Made by a program: the position numbers and the translations under genes
Part shown: positions 16,339 to 24,426 of the stretch, one piece after another
Layout: the number at the start of each line of letters is the position of its first letter
Numbering within the stretch: the stretch's first letter is position 1
Assembly: GCA_963698495.1 (NCBI GenBank)
Contig: CAVORB010000021.1
Location: forward strand, 1 to 64,000
Direction: 5' to 3'
Source of the DNA: CAVORB01 sp963698495
GTDB lineage: Bacteria > Pseudomonadota > Gammaproteobacteria > Chromatiales > Chromatiaceae
Length of the DNA: 64,000 bases
The notes under the pieces: generated by a model
Seen by the model: the letters and a program-made list of their open reading frames with translations, nothing else
Databases searched by the model: none
Told to the model about the DNA's origin: nothing

Positions 16339-18390
16339 CTAGGTCAGGTCGAAGCGGTCGAACTGCATGCTGAACTGGCCCCGCCCCTGGGTCTGGCTGC
16401 GCAGGTCCGTCGTGTATCCCAGCAGGCGCTCGAGGGCCACCTCGCAGTCGATGGTGACAGTCTCGCCTTCGGTCCGAGTGTCGCGAATCACCGCATGGCG
16501 GGACTGCAGATCCCCCAGTACCGCGCCGAGATTGGACTCGGGAACCACCACCTCCACCGCCATCAACGGCCGCAGGAGCGCCGGCTCGGCCTTCTCGACC
16601 GCCTTGTGCACCGCCCGGGATGCGGCAGCGCTCAGGGCCTCGGTCGTGGACGCCTGGCCGAACAGCTCGACCTGGGAGACCGCCACCTCCACGTCCTGCA
16701 CGGCGGCGCCCTGCAAGGGGCCGGCCGCGAGGGCAAGACGCACGCCCGTCTCCACCGCCTGGACCTGCTCGGGGGACATGACGGCCCCCTCCGGAAGCAC
16801 GGAGGCGGCGTTGTGGACCAGAATACCGGCGCCGCGATCCCGCGGTGAAATTTTGACCACCACCCGGGCGGTGCGTTCCGGAATCCGCTGGTCCGGCACC
16901 GGGGGCGGGGCATAGAGGGCGTCGCCGACGGCCGTGGCGCGGACGGTCTCGCGTACCGCCACCGCCGGGCGCCCGGTGCGCACCTTGAGGCCGAACTCCC
17001 GCTCCAGACGCTCGAGCACGATCTGGAGATGCAGCTCGCCCATGCCGCGCAGCAGGCGCTGCCCCGTCTCCCGGTCCTCCTCCACGCGCAGGGTCGGGTC
17101 CTCCTGCAGGGCCTTGTCGAGCGCCTCCAGCAGCTTCTCCTCGTCGGCCTTGGCGGCGGGCTCGATCGCAAGGCTCAACACCGGGTCGCGCGTATCGATA
17201 CGTTCGAGGCTCAGCAGGTGGCCGGGCTGGCACAGAGTGTCCCCCGTGGTGGCGTAACGCAGGCCGGCCAGCAGCACGATCTGACCCGGCTCGGCGACGT
17301 CGAGCTTGGTCTTGCGTCCTGCGTCCACGTCGAAGATCCGTGCCACGTGCTCCTTCACCGTGCGCCCATCGGCGGTCAGAAACGCCACCGTATCCCCGGG
17401 GCGCAGGCGGTTCTGGTAGACACGGGTGAAGACGTGGCGCCGGCCTTCCCACATCTGGACCTTGAATACGAGGGCGGCGAGCGGCCCCTTGCCGTCCATC
17501 GCCACCGTCTCCAGCGTGCCGTCGGGCCGGACCGCGGAGGAGGGCGGTCGGTCCAGGGGCGCGGGCAGAAGCTCAACCGCGGCGTCCAGCACCGGCTGCA
17601 CGCCGAGGTTGCGCAGGGCGCTGCCTCCGAAGCAGGGAAAAAAGCGCCCGGCCAGCGTGCCGCGCCGCAGGGCCGCCCACAATTCTCCCGAATCGGGCTC
17701 GTCGCCGGAGAGGACGCGGTCCGCGAGACCCTCGTCCGCTTCCGCCGCCGCCAGCAGCAGACCCTCGCGGTATACGCTCACCTGCTGCCAGATGCTCTCG
17801 GGACAGGGCTCGGAGATGACCTCCTGCCCGAGCTCGCCGGTGAACTTCAGCAGGGTCTTCTCGATCAGATGGACAACGGAGTGCTGATCGGGCAGGGGAA
17901 CGGTGATGGCAACCGGATCGCCGCCGAGGCGCTTGCGGATGCTCGCCAGGCTATGCTCGAAGTCGGCCCCCGGCCGATCCATCTTGTTGATGAAGAAGAG
18001 CACCGGGAGGTTGAACCGCGAGCGTTGGCGCCATACGGTTTCGGTTTGCGGCTCGACGCCGCGCACGCCGTCGAGCACCAGGATGCAGCCGTCGAGGACG
18101 CGCATGGAGCGCTCCACCTCGATCGTGAAGTCCACGTGCCCGGGGGTGTCGACGATCTGCAGGACATGGTCGCGCCAGGGGGCCTTGGTCACCGCCGAGG
18201 TGATGGTGATGCCGTGGCTCTGCTCCTCGGCCATGTAGTCCATGTGGGCCGCGCCGTCGTGCACCTCGCCGATCTTGTGCGAGGCGCCCGTGTAGTAGAG
18301 TATGCGCTCGGTCAGGGTGGTCTTGCCCGCGTCCACGTGGGCGGCGACGCCGATGTTACGAACATGAGAGAGCGGCGAAGGCTTGCTCAT
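16339..18390 (-). CDS. fusA: elongation factor G family GTPase, probably a second EF-G
   Basis: The start at 18390 gives 683 residues beginning MSKPSPLSHVRNIGVAAHVDAGKTTL. The G1 motif is 'AHVDAGKTT', G3 is 'DTPGHVDF' (~86) and G4 is 'NKMDRPGADF' (~140). Domains II-V continue with the usual EF-G signatures, including 'GMGELHLQIVLERLEREFG'. The chain is slightly shorter than canonical EF-G (~700). It stands alone, away from any rpsL-rpsG-tufA operon, so it may be a paralogue with a translocation or recycling role, but its activity cannot be assigned. The start is divergent from the L,D-transpeptidase gene with only a 25-bp gap. Confidence 0.85.
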   Translation of the reverse strand: MSKPSPLSHVRNIGVAAHVDAGKTTLTERILYYTGASHKIGEVHDGAAHMDYMAEEQSHGITITSAVTKAPWRDHVLQIVDTPGHVDFTIEVERSMRVLDGCILVLDGVRGVEPQTETVWRQRSRFNLPVLFFINKMDRPGADFEHSLASIRKRLGGDPVAITVPLPDQHSVVHLIEKTLLKFTGELGQEVISEPCPESIWQQVSVYREGLLLAAAEADEGLADRVLSGDEPDSGELWAALRRGTLAGRFFPCFGGSALRNLGVQPVLDAAVELLPAPLDRPPSSAVRPDGTLETVAMDGKGPLAALVFKVQMWEGRRHVFTRVYQNRLRPGDTVAFLTADGRTVKEHVARIFDVDAGRKTKLDVAEPGQIVLLAGLRYATTGDTLCQPGHLLSLERIDTRDPVLSLAIEPAAKADEEKLLEALDKALQEDPTLRVEEDRETGQRLLRGMGELHLQIVLERLEREFGLKVRTGRPAVAVRETVRATAVGDALYAPPPVPDQRIPERTARVVVKISPRDRGAGILVHNAASVLPEGAVMSPEQVQAVETGVRLALAAGPLQGAAVQDVEVAVSQVELFGQASTTEALSAAASRAVHKAVEKAEPALLRPLMAVEVVVPESNLGAVLGDLQSRHAVIRDTRTEGETVTIDCEVALERLLGYTTDLRSQTQGRGQFSMQFDRFDLT

Positions 18391-18415
18391 TGAGAATCCG
18401 AGGAATCGAAGTGCG

Positions 18416-19378
18416 ATGAATAGACTGCGAGTGCTGCAGAAGGGCCTGCGCCCTGGCTGGTTGTCGAAGGTCGGTATCGTCTTGGCGGGTGCGCTCTGCG
18501 CGCTGCCGTCGCATGCGACCACCTTCCGTCTGGAAAACCCGAACGACGGCGTCGTCGGTGAGGCATTCTATTTAAAGACCCGGCACGAGGATACCCTGCT
18601 CGACGTCGCCCGCCACAACAACCTGGGCTACGACGACATGAAGTTCGCCAACCAACGGATAGACATGTGGGTGCCCGGAGACGGCTCGGAGGTCCTGATT
18701 CCGACCATGTTCGTGCTGCCAAGCGCGCCGCGCAACGGCATCGTGCTCAACCTGGCGGAGAAGCGGCTCTACTACTATCCGTCGAGCGACGAGGTGACCA
18801 CCTACGCCATCAGCATCGGGCGCGAGGGATGGACCACACCCCTGGGCAATTTCCACATCACGCGGAAAGACAAGGACCCGACCTGGACGCCGCCGGCGTC
18901 CATTCGCGCCGAGCACGCGGAGAAGGGAGACATCCTGCCAGCGGTGGTTCCGGCGGGGCCGGACAATCCGCTCGGTCAATACGCGCTGCGCCTGAGCGCC
19001 GAGAGCTACCTGATCCACGGCACCAACAAGCCCTGGGGCTTGGGCATGCAGGTCAGCCATGGCTGCATCCGCATGTATCCGGAGGGCATCGCCGATCTGT
19101 TTCCGAAGGTGTCGGTGAAAACGCCCGTAACCATCGTGAACCAGCCATTCAAGACCGGGTGGCTCGGGGATGACCTCTATCTAGAGGTGCACGCGACCGA
19201 TGAGGACCTTGCCAAGCCTTTGTCTGAGGTGGTTCCGCCGGCTTTGGCCAACGCGGAAGGGGTGAGTGTGGACTGGGAGGAGGTGCGGCGGGCGGTGTCT
19301 GCGAATACCGGCCTCCCGCACTTGGTGGGAGGCCGGCAAAAACCAGGGAACTGGCTTTACTTGGACATGATCTTCTGA
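18416..19378 (+). CDS. L,D-transpeptidase (ErfK/YbiS/YcfS/YnhG family), periplasmic
   Basis: This 320-residue exported protein starts at 18416 (GAGG upstream) with a signal peptide ending near 'ALPSHATTF'. A short LysM-like region (residues ~50-95: 'EDTLLDVARHNNLGYDDM', 'VLIPT') leads to the YkuD catalytic domain, whose active-site motif is 'YLIHGTNKPWGLGMQVSHGCIRMYP' read in parts (HGT, then SHGCIRM with the catalytic Cys at ~215). Family enzymes either attach Braun-type lipoproteins to peptidoglycan or form 3-3 crosslinks. The gene converges with, and overlaps by 22 bp, a tiny lipoprotein gene ending in Lys. That supports the lipoprotein-anchoring role. Confidence 0.92.
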   Translation: MNRLRVLQKGLRPGWLSKVGIVLAGALCALPSHATTFRLENPNDGVVGEAFYLKTRHEDTLLDVARHNNLGYDDMKFANQRIDMWVPGDGSEVLIPTMFVLPSAPRNGIVLNLAEKRLYYYPSSDEVTTYAISIGREGWTTPLGNFHITRKDKDPTWTPPASIRAEHAEKGDILPAVVPAGPDNPLGQYALRLSAESYLIHGTNKPWGLGMQVSHGCIRMYPEGIADLFPKVSVKTPVTIVNQPFKTGWLGDDLYLEVHATDEDLAKPLSEVVPPALANAEGVSVDWEEVRRAVSANTGLPHLVGGRQKPGNWLYLDMIF

Positions 19379-19554
19379 TAAGCGCGGTCCATACGCGCGG
19401 TGTTGGCGTCGCAGCAGGCCTGGGCGGCGTTGGCCTTGTCCAGGGCCTCCTGGGCCATGTCGCGAGCGTGCTGATCGGTGCAGGCGCCCAGCAGGCTAAC
19501 GCCCAGGACGGCGGCTGCGGACAGGGAAGCGAGCTTGACGGTCTTGGAAATCAT
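19357..19554 (-). CDS. Lpp-like (Braun/OprI-type) small lipoprotein with C-terminal lysine
   Basis: This 65-residue lipoprotein has signal sequence MISKTVKLASLSAAAVLGVSLL and lipobox LGAC. The mature part is an Ala/Asp/Gln-rich helix (DMAQEALDKANAAQACCDANTARMDRAYQKIMSK) with alanine-zipper spacing, ending in Lys like the Lpp residue joined to mDAP. A strong AGGAG site lies seven bases before the ATG at 19554, and an AT-rich promoter lies upstream, as expected for an abundant protein. The stop lies inside the 3' end of the convergent L,D-transpeptidase gene. The two adjacent Cys residues at mature positions ~25-26 are unusual. Confidence 0.82.
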   Translation of the reverse strand: MISKTVKLASLSAAAVLGVSLLGACTDQHARDMAQEALDKANAAQACCDANTARMDRAYQKIMSK

Positions 19555-19595
19555 TGCAATGTCTCCTTTGAAAAAAGATGCCAATCGGCCCTTTT

Positions 19596-19601
19596 TATAT
19601 A
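19596..19601 (-). promoter_or_regulatory. probable -10 box for the Lpp-like gene
   Basis: On the minus strand the sequence gatgtgtTATATAaaaag gives a near-consensus -10 hexamer about 42 bases upstream of the start codon. The surrounding AT-rich tract is exceptional in this GC-rich region. A clear -35 was not identified. The remainder of 19605-19787 holds no feature that I can support. Confidence 0.45.
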
Positions 19602-19787
19602 ACACATCGTCAGGGTTTTTCCGAATAACCACCGACGAAAACACATGGCGGGCGCCGATGAACCCTATTGGTCCGGCTTCGGTCCCGCGCGTCCAGACCC
19701 CTGTACGAGTCCCTCCAGCTGTCCCGAAAAGGGCCGCTGTCCCGGCACGGCAGGCGTCCGCATCGAAAGGTGCCACAGTGTTCAGTG

Positions 19788-20351
19788 CTACGCAAGCGGC
19801 AGCATATCAACCCCGGCCCGATGGCGGCGGACGTACTCGTACATGACGACCGACGCCGCCACGCTCACGTTCAGGCTCTGCACCGGACCGAAGTGGGGAA
19901 TGGTCAGACGACCCATACCGGCGTACGCGTACGGGTCGAAGCTCAGGCCGCCCTCCTCGTGCCCGAAGACGAACGCCGACTTGAGCGGCAGCTCGGCATC
20001 GAACAGGGATTCGCCACCGCCTGGCTCCAACGTGAAGCAGCGGTATCCGTCGGCTTCCAGCGCCCCGTGACAAGCGGCGAAGGTATCGTGAAAGCGAGCC
20101 GGCACGGCACGGAAGGCACCCTTGGCCGGCGCCGGGTCGAAGGGACCGACGCCGATCAGGTGAACCGCGTGGGCACCGAAGGCTTGGGCGCTCCGGAAGA
20201 TCTTGGGCACGTTGAAGCCGGACTTGAGATGATCGAGCACAATCACGAACGGAAACGGGCCCGGCTCGGCCAGGAGATTGCGCCGCTTTTCCCTTTCATA
20301 GCGCTGCAGCGCGTCCAGCCGCCCCCGTCTCTTTCGTCCGCTCGATGACAT
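19788..20351 (-). CDS. SpoU/TrmH-family RNA 2'-O-methyltransferase
   Basis: The start at 20351 gives 187 residues, MSSSGRKRRGRLDALQRYE. The three SpoU motifs are visible: 'VIVLDHLKSGFNVPKIFRSAQAFGAH' (motif 1, with Asn and Arg), 'SAFVFGHEEGGLS' (motif 2) and 'IPHFGPVQSLNVSVAASVVMYEYVRR' (motif 3). The basic N-terminal tail could contact RNA. Members methylate ribose in tRNA or rRNA, and the substrate here is not predictable. Alternative upstream starts extend into the divergent intergenic region and look unlikely. Confidence 0.9.
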   Translation of the reverse strand: MSSSGRKRRGRLDALQRYEREKRRNLLAEPGPFPFVIVLDHLKSGFNVPKIFRSAQAFGAHAVHLIGVGPFDPAPAKGAFRAVPARFHDTFAACHGALEADGYRCFTLEPGGGESLFDAELPLKSAFVFGHEEGGLSFDPYAYAGMGRLTIPHFGPVQSLNVSVAASVVMYEYVRRHRAGVDMLPLA

Positions 20352-20508
20352 GGCGCGGAATTCTGACACAATCTCGCCGGAGGTCAGTATCAAACCGTCC
20401 CGGGGCGGGTACGCCAAGCGCACCGGCGGGGCGTTGCCCGCTCGGCGGTTCGGAGCTGCTGGTCACGGAACCTCATCGACATGGTGAAGCGTTACTACGA
20501 CAAGGGCG

Positions 20509-21081
20509 GTGACGCTCAGTCCCCGAACCCTTTCCGCTGCGAGGGCTTTCTGCGTAACGGGGCGATACCGCGGCAGGACGGCGGCGAGATGCCGATCGGC
20601 GCGCTGCCTCCCGTTCCTTCGCGCCCTCTTGGTCACCGACGGCACCGTCACCAAGATCCTGGAGGCCTACTTCTGGGAACCGGTCGAGGTCCAGACCCGG
20701 AAGCAGGAATTCGCGACGGCCGAACGGCCGATCGATTGGATCCAGATCGGCGCCGGCGACCGGGTGCTGATCCGCAATGCCCGGCTGCGCGGCACCGACA
20801 GCGGCCAGGTCTACGCCACCGCCTTCTCCGTCATCCGCCCGGAGCTGATCCCGGATACCTTCCGGCAACGCCTGATCGACCGTGAGATCGGTATCGGCGT
20901 GCTCATCCGCGACAGCGGGCTCGAAAGCTACCGCGAGGTGCTGGAGGTCGGCGTCGAGCCCCCAGGCGCGCATGAGCCAGCCAGCGCCTGCGAGCACGTC
21001 TTCCGAACCTACCGCATCATCATCGGCCAGGCGCCCGTGATTCTGATCACCGAGAGCTTCCCGCTGGATCTGTACCGCTAA
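20509..21081 (+). CDS. DUF98 / chorismate-lyase-like protein, start uncertain
   Basis: The recognisable part runs from 'LPFLRALLVTDGTVTKILEAYFWEPVEV' (~residue 34) to the C-terminal 'APVILITESFPLDLYR'. This matches the DUF98/UbiC-like fold, including the terminal Glu-containing motif used by chorismate pyruvate-lyases. The first ~33 residues from the GTG at 20509 are Arg-rich and not family-like. In the neighbouring frame the sequence just upstream reads 'MPIGALPP', which would join naturally to FLRALL. So either the true start lies near 20600 or a one-base frameshift has damaged the N-terminus. The biochemical role is unproven. Confidence 0.65.
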   Translation: MTLSPRTLSAARAFCVTGRYRGRTAARCRSARCLPFLRALLVTDGTVTKILEAYFWEPVEVQTRKQEFATAERPIDWIQIGAGDRVLIRNARLRGTDSGQVYATAFSVIRPELIPDTFRQRLIDREIGIGVLIRDSGLESYREVLEVGVEPPGAHEPASACEHVFRTYRIIIGQAPVILITESFPLDLYR

Positions 21082-21195
21082 CCGAGCGCCCGTTCCGTTC
21101 GATCAACGGCTAGCCAACTCCCCTGACTCTGGGAGCGCCGGGACGCGAGCCAGCAAATCGGAAGCTACCCGCTACCGAAAGCCCACCGCTCGTCC

Positions 21196-21397
21196 ACTCG
21201 AAAGGGATGCCGGGCCAGTATGTTGCCGTACCACAGGCAACCATCCCGATGGATACCGCCTGGACCGGCGTCGGCACCGTGGGGACCTTACTCCTTGGCA
21301 TCGTCTCGTAAAGGAGACCGCGCATCTGGCCCACTTCTTGTTCGTCGGCTCGATCGTGGCGGGCACCGTGGGGCTCAAGCCGACCTCCGCCTATTGA
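21196..21397 (+). pseudogene. decayed SMR-family transporter relic
   Basis: Bases 21243-21397 align with the 3' half of the intact SMR gene at 22524: IPM-TAWTG.GTVGTLLLGI, a stop, then the DNA equivalents of 'LARFFFVGLIVVGIVGLK', ending in TGA at the matching place. There is an in-frame deletion after ACCGCC and a premature TAA at 21308. Upstream, the equivalent of 'FEWGWPVG' is barely recognisable at about 21196. It is therefore a ghost of a duplicated or earlier SMR gene about 1.2 kb from the functional copy. Confidence 0.65.
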
Positions 21398-21492
21398 CCG
21401 GGACCTTTCGAACGTCGAGTCACGCAAGCGATTTGCGGCGGTTTCGAGGTTCGATCGTCCACGCCAGCCCGCGGCGCGCGCCGGCTTTACGC

Positions 21493-22011
21493 TTAACCGG
21501 GCTTGGCGTTTACCGCCTCCATGATCGTCCTGCCTACGCCGAAGTAAGAGATCATCCCCACCAGTTTGTGCGTCTTTTCGTCCACCACGGGCAGGTTGGC
21601 CTTGGCCCGGTAGAGGATCAGCAATGTCTCGACGATTGGGGTTTCGGGATGGACCACAGCGACATTCTCGGTCTTCAGGCAGCGGGTGACGGGCTCGTCC
21701 AGGTGGCGTTTCAGCCGCTCGGCCAATTCTTCCAGCGAATTCTTGACGAAGGGAACCCGGTCCAGGCCGCCTGACATGGTGACAGCCGAGGGCAGGCAGA
21801 GATACAGCAGGCAGTTGGCGGTGAGCATCCCCTGAAAGACACCGTCGTCGTCCACCACCGGGAGACTGCGGCGCTGTTTGTTCAGGATCTGCTGGGCAGC
21901 CTCGGCGATTGTATCGTCGGTTCTCAGCACCACAGGCTCGGGATTCATGAACAACTTGGCGGTCAAGAAAATCGCCCCCCGGTTCGATTGCATTGGCAAC
22001 GTACTATCCAT
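21493..22011 (-). CDS. CBS-domain pair protein
   Basis: This 172-residue protein consists of two CBS domains: 'FMNPEPVVLRTDDTIAEAAQQILNKQRRSLPVVDDDGVFQGMLT' (~residues 21-65) and 'PVTRCLKTENVAVVHPETPIVETLLILYRAKANLPVVDEKTHKLVGMI' (~106-155). A helical linker joins them. Stand-alone CBS pairs bind adenine nucleotides and regulate partners, but no partner is encoded next to it. An alternative start, MQSNRG, is six codons downstream. It is transcribed convergently towards the SMR relic. Confidence 0.82.
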   Translation of the reverse strand: MDSTLPMQSNRGAIFLTAKLFMNPEPVVLRTDDTIAEAAQQILNKQRRSLPVVDDDGVFQGMLTANCLLYLCLPSAVTMSGGLDRVPFVKNSLEELAERLKRHLDEPVTRCLKTENVAVVHPETPIVETLLILYRAKANLPVVDEKTHKLVGMISYFGVGRTIMEAVNAKPG

Positions 22012-22523
22012 TAAGCCTAGCTGGCCCCGATCTCCTTAGCTCTGTGCCAAGCGTCGGGGGAAATCTATGCAGACGTCCCAGTATCGCATACGAGTGCCGG
22101 CTATCTTCTTTCGCCCCTCAAGTCCGGGGAAGACGGGGTGCGCTCAAAACCGGCCATGCTGACCGGGTGGATGCTGCTCTTTGACACATCACCGTGCATT
22201 GCGGTCCAGGAGCGACGCCGAGGAGGCAACGGCCGGGTATGCCATGCTCCGGTTCCTGTATGGGTCCTGGAGCTGAGATCTCGACGAAGTTTTCCCGCGC
22301 GGTTCGATCCGCGCGTTGGTGGGGCAGGCGAAGACCATCTACTTCAAGGTATCTGGCAAGCCGTGCGGCACCGAGTCCGCAAAATCGGGCACATCGGATC
22401 ACAGCCCGCTTCTCAGGTGGAGCTACGCCGCGCGGCTACCGTTCCCCGCGCAGCCTGTAGAATCGGAGCCGGCATTGCGGACGCCGATACGACGCGTCCA
22501 ATTCACAGCACTGGGGGGCGAGC
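22012..22523. other. 512-bp gap without a recognisable gene
   Basis: No reading frame here gave a recognisable protein. Near the downstream end there is a TAGAAT -10-like hexamer (22458-22463) and a 6-bp stem GGACGC/GCGTCC (about 22479-22499) upstream of the SMR gene. I looked for ykkC-type guanidine riboswitch features and did not find a convincing match. Confidence 0.5.
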
Positions 22524-22850
22524 ATGGCCTGGGTCTATCTCTTGATTGCCGGTGTTTTCGAATGGGGCTGGCCGGTTGGCCTGAAGCTCGGAATTGCCGA
22601 GACGGGCACGCGCTGGGGCTGGATCGCGTTCGCCGGCATCTGCATGGCCGCGAGCGGCGCCCTGCTGCTGATGGCGCAGAGAACGATCCCGATGGGCACC
22701 GCCTACGCCGTCTGGACCGGCACCGGCGCGGTCGGCACCTTCGTGCTTGGCATCTTCCTGTTTGGCGAGCCCGCAAATCTGGCCCGCTTCTTCTTCGTCG
22801 GCCTGATCGTGGTGGGCATCGTCGGGCTCAAGCTCGCCTCGGCCCATTGA
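22524..22850 (+). CDS. small multidrug resistance (SMR) family transporter, SugE/Gdx-like
   Basis: This 108-residue protein has four transmembrane segments. The conserved membrane glutamate is Glu13 in 'LLIAGVFEWGWPVGLK'. The segment 'MGTAYAVWTGTGAVGTFVLGIFLFGE' carries the SMR signature, and the last helix is 'FFVGLIVVGIVGLKLA'. The Gly/Pro context around Glu13 resembles the Gdx/SugE guanidinium exporter branch more than EmrE, but that assignment is tentative. A relic of a related gene lies upstream. It is followed by lptM after 84 bp. Confidence 0.88.
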   Translation: MAWVYLLIAGVFEWGWPVGLKLGIAETGTRWGWIAFAGICMAASGALLLMAQRTIPMGTAYAVWTGTGAVGTFVLGIFLFGEPANLARFFFVGLIVVGIVGLKLASAH

Positions 22851-22934
22851 CCGGATCGCGTCGGGCGGGCGGGTGCTGGCACCTGTGCCTTATACTCGCG
22901 GTTTACGGGGCCAACCGGGTCAGGAACCAAAAAT

Positions 22935-23174
22935 ATGCGCTGCTGGGCTCGCTATCTCTTCCTCGTCGTTGTCGCCACGCTCGCCGCGGGCCAGTGGATC
23001 GCCGCCTGCGGCCAGAAGGGCGACCTCTACCTGCCCAAGCCCGAACCTGCGGCAAAGCAGGCCAAGCCCGTCCCCCCCGGCGGGGACGTTCCCGAGATCC
23101 AGACCGGGGAGTCGCTCGAGATCGAAGACGACATCGCCGGAGCCAATGCGATCGGGTCCGGAGGCGGAGACTGA
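22935..23174 (+). CDS. lptM: LptM (YifL-like) small lipoprotein
   Basis: This 79-residue lipoprotein carries the diagnostic sequence ACGQKGDLYLPKP directly after a signal peptide (lipidated Cys25). That is the LptM/YifL signature (CGxKGxLYxP), which in E. coli helps LptDE assembly. Its place immediately upstream of lysA is the conserved gammaproteobacterial context. The acidic C-terminal tail is variable. A TATACT hexamer at 22891-22896 may be its -10 box. Confidence 0.88.
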   Translation: MRCWARYLFLVVVATLAAGQWIAACGQKGDLYLPKPEPAAKQAKPVPPGGDVPEIQTGESLEIEDDIAGANAIGSGGGD

Positions 23175-23178
23175 GCGC

Positions 23179-24426
23179 ATGGATCACTTCCGCTACCGCG
23201 ACGACACCCTGCACGCAGAGGACGTCCCCCTGCCGCTGGTGGCGGAGCGCTTCGGCACCCCCTGCTACCTATACTCCCGCGCCACGCTGGAGCGCCACTG
23301 GCTGGCGTTCGACGACGCCTTCCGCGGCCGGCCGCATCTGATCTGCTTCGCGGTGAAGGCCAACTCCAACCTGGGGGTGCTGAACCTGCTGGCGCGGCTC
23401 GGATCGGGCTTCGACATCGTCTCGGTCGGTGAGCTGGAGCGGGTGCTGGCCGCGGGCGGCGAGCCCGGCAAGGTGATCTTCTCCGGCGTGGGCAAGCGCG
23501 CGGACGAGATCCGCCGGGCGCTGGAGGTGGGCATCCGCTGCTTCAACGTGGAGTCCGAGCCGGAGCTCGAACGCATCGATCGGATCGCCGGCGAGCTGGG
23601 CAGGATCGCGCCAGTCTCCGTGCGGGTGAACCCGGACGTGGACGCGCGCACCCACCCCTACATCTCCACCGGGCTCAAGGAGAACAAGTTCGGCATCGAC
23701 ATCCACGCCGCCGACGACATCTATCAACGCGCCGCCGAGCTTCCCAACCTGCGGGTGGCCGGGATCGACTGCCACATCGGGTCGCAGCTCACCGAGCTGT
23801 CGCCCTTCCTCGACGCCCTCGGCCGGGTGCTGGAGCTCGCCGACCGTCTGGAGCGCTTCGGCATCCCGATCGAGCACCTGGACCTGGGAGGCGGGCTCGG
23901 CATCCGCTACACCGACGAGGCGCCGCCGGAGCCCGCCGACTACGCGCGGGTGCTGGAGCATCATCTCGAAGGTCGGCACTACGAGGTCATCCTGGAGCCG
24001 GGGAGGGCGATCGCGGGCAATGCCGGCATCCTGCTGACGCGGGTCGAATACCTCAAGCCCACCGAGCACCATCACTTCGCCATCCTGGACGCGGCCATGA
24101 ACGACCTGATCCGGCCCGCGCTCTACCAGGCGCGCCAGGAGATCATCCCCGTCGTGCGCGGGAGCCGGGGGGTGCGCGCCCGCTACGACCTGGTCGGGCC
24201 GGTGTGCGAGACCGGCGACTTCCTGGGCAAGGATCGCGACCTCACCCTGGCGCCCGGCGACCTGCTAGCGGTGCGCGGCAGCGGCGCCTACGGATTCACC
24301 ATGAGCTCCAACTACAACAGCCGCCCGCGCGCCGCGGAGGTGATCGTGGACGGGGCGGACATGCACCTGGTGCGGCGCCGGGAGTCGGTGCAGGAGCTGT
24401 ACGCCGGGGAGTCGGTGCTGCCATGA
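23179..24426 (+). CDS. lysA: diaminopimelate decarboxylase
   Basis: The start at 23179, four bases after the lptM stop codon, gives 415 residues. The PLP lysine is in 'LICFAVKANSNLGVL' (~56). Phosphate-binding Gly motifs follow ('LDLGGGLGI', 'LEPGRAIAGNAG'), and the C-terminal substrate-binding Cys/Glu motif is 'GPVCETGDFLGKD' with 'GAYGFTMSSNYNSRPR' after it. It makes L-lysine from meso-DAP. It overlaps the next gene by ATGA and belongs to the lptM-lysA-(methyltransferase)-dapF operon. Confidence 0.97.
   Translation: MDHFRYRDDTLHAEDVPLPLVAERFGTPCYLYSRATLERHWLAFDDAFRGRPHLICFAVKANSNLGVLNLLARLGSGFDIVSVGELERVLAAGGEPGKVIFSGVGKRADEIRRALEVGIRCFNVESEPELERIDRIAGELGRIAPVSVRVNPDVDARTHPYISTGLKENKFGIDIHAADDIYQRAAELPNLRVAGIDCHIGSQLTELSPFLDALGRVLELADRLERFGIPIEHLDLGGGLGIRYTDEAPPEPADYARVLEHHLEGRHYEVILEPGRAIAGNAGILLTRVEYLKPTEHHHFAILDAAMNDLIRPALYQARQEIIPVVRGSRGVRARYDLVGPVCETGDFLGKDRDLTLAPGDLLAVRGSGAYGFTMSSNYNSRPRAAEVIVDGADMHLVRRRESVQELYAGESVLP

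Noticed and set aside
22012..22523. Guanidine (ykkC-type) riboswitch upstream of the SMR gene
   Set aside because: The transporter type makes it attractive, but I found no paired ACGR hairpins and no class I core motif. The one small stem present is not diagnostic.
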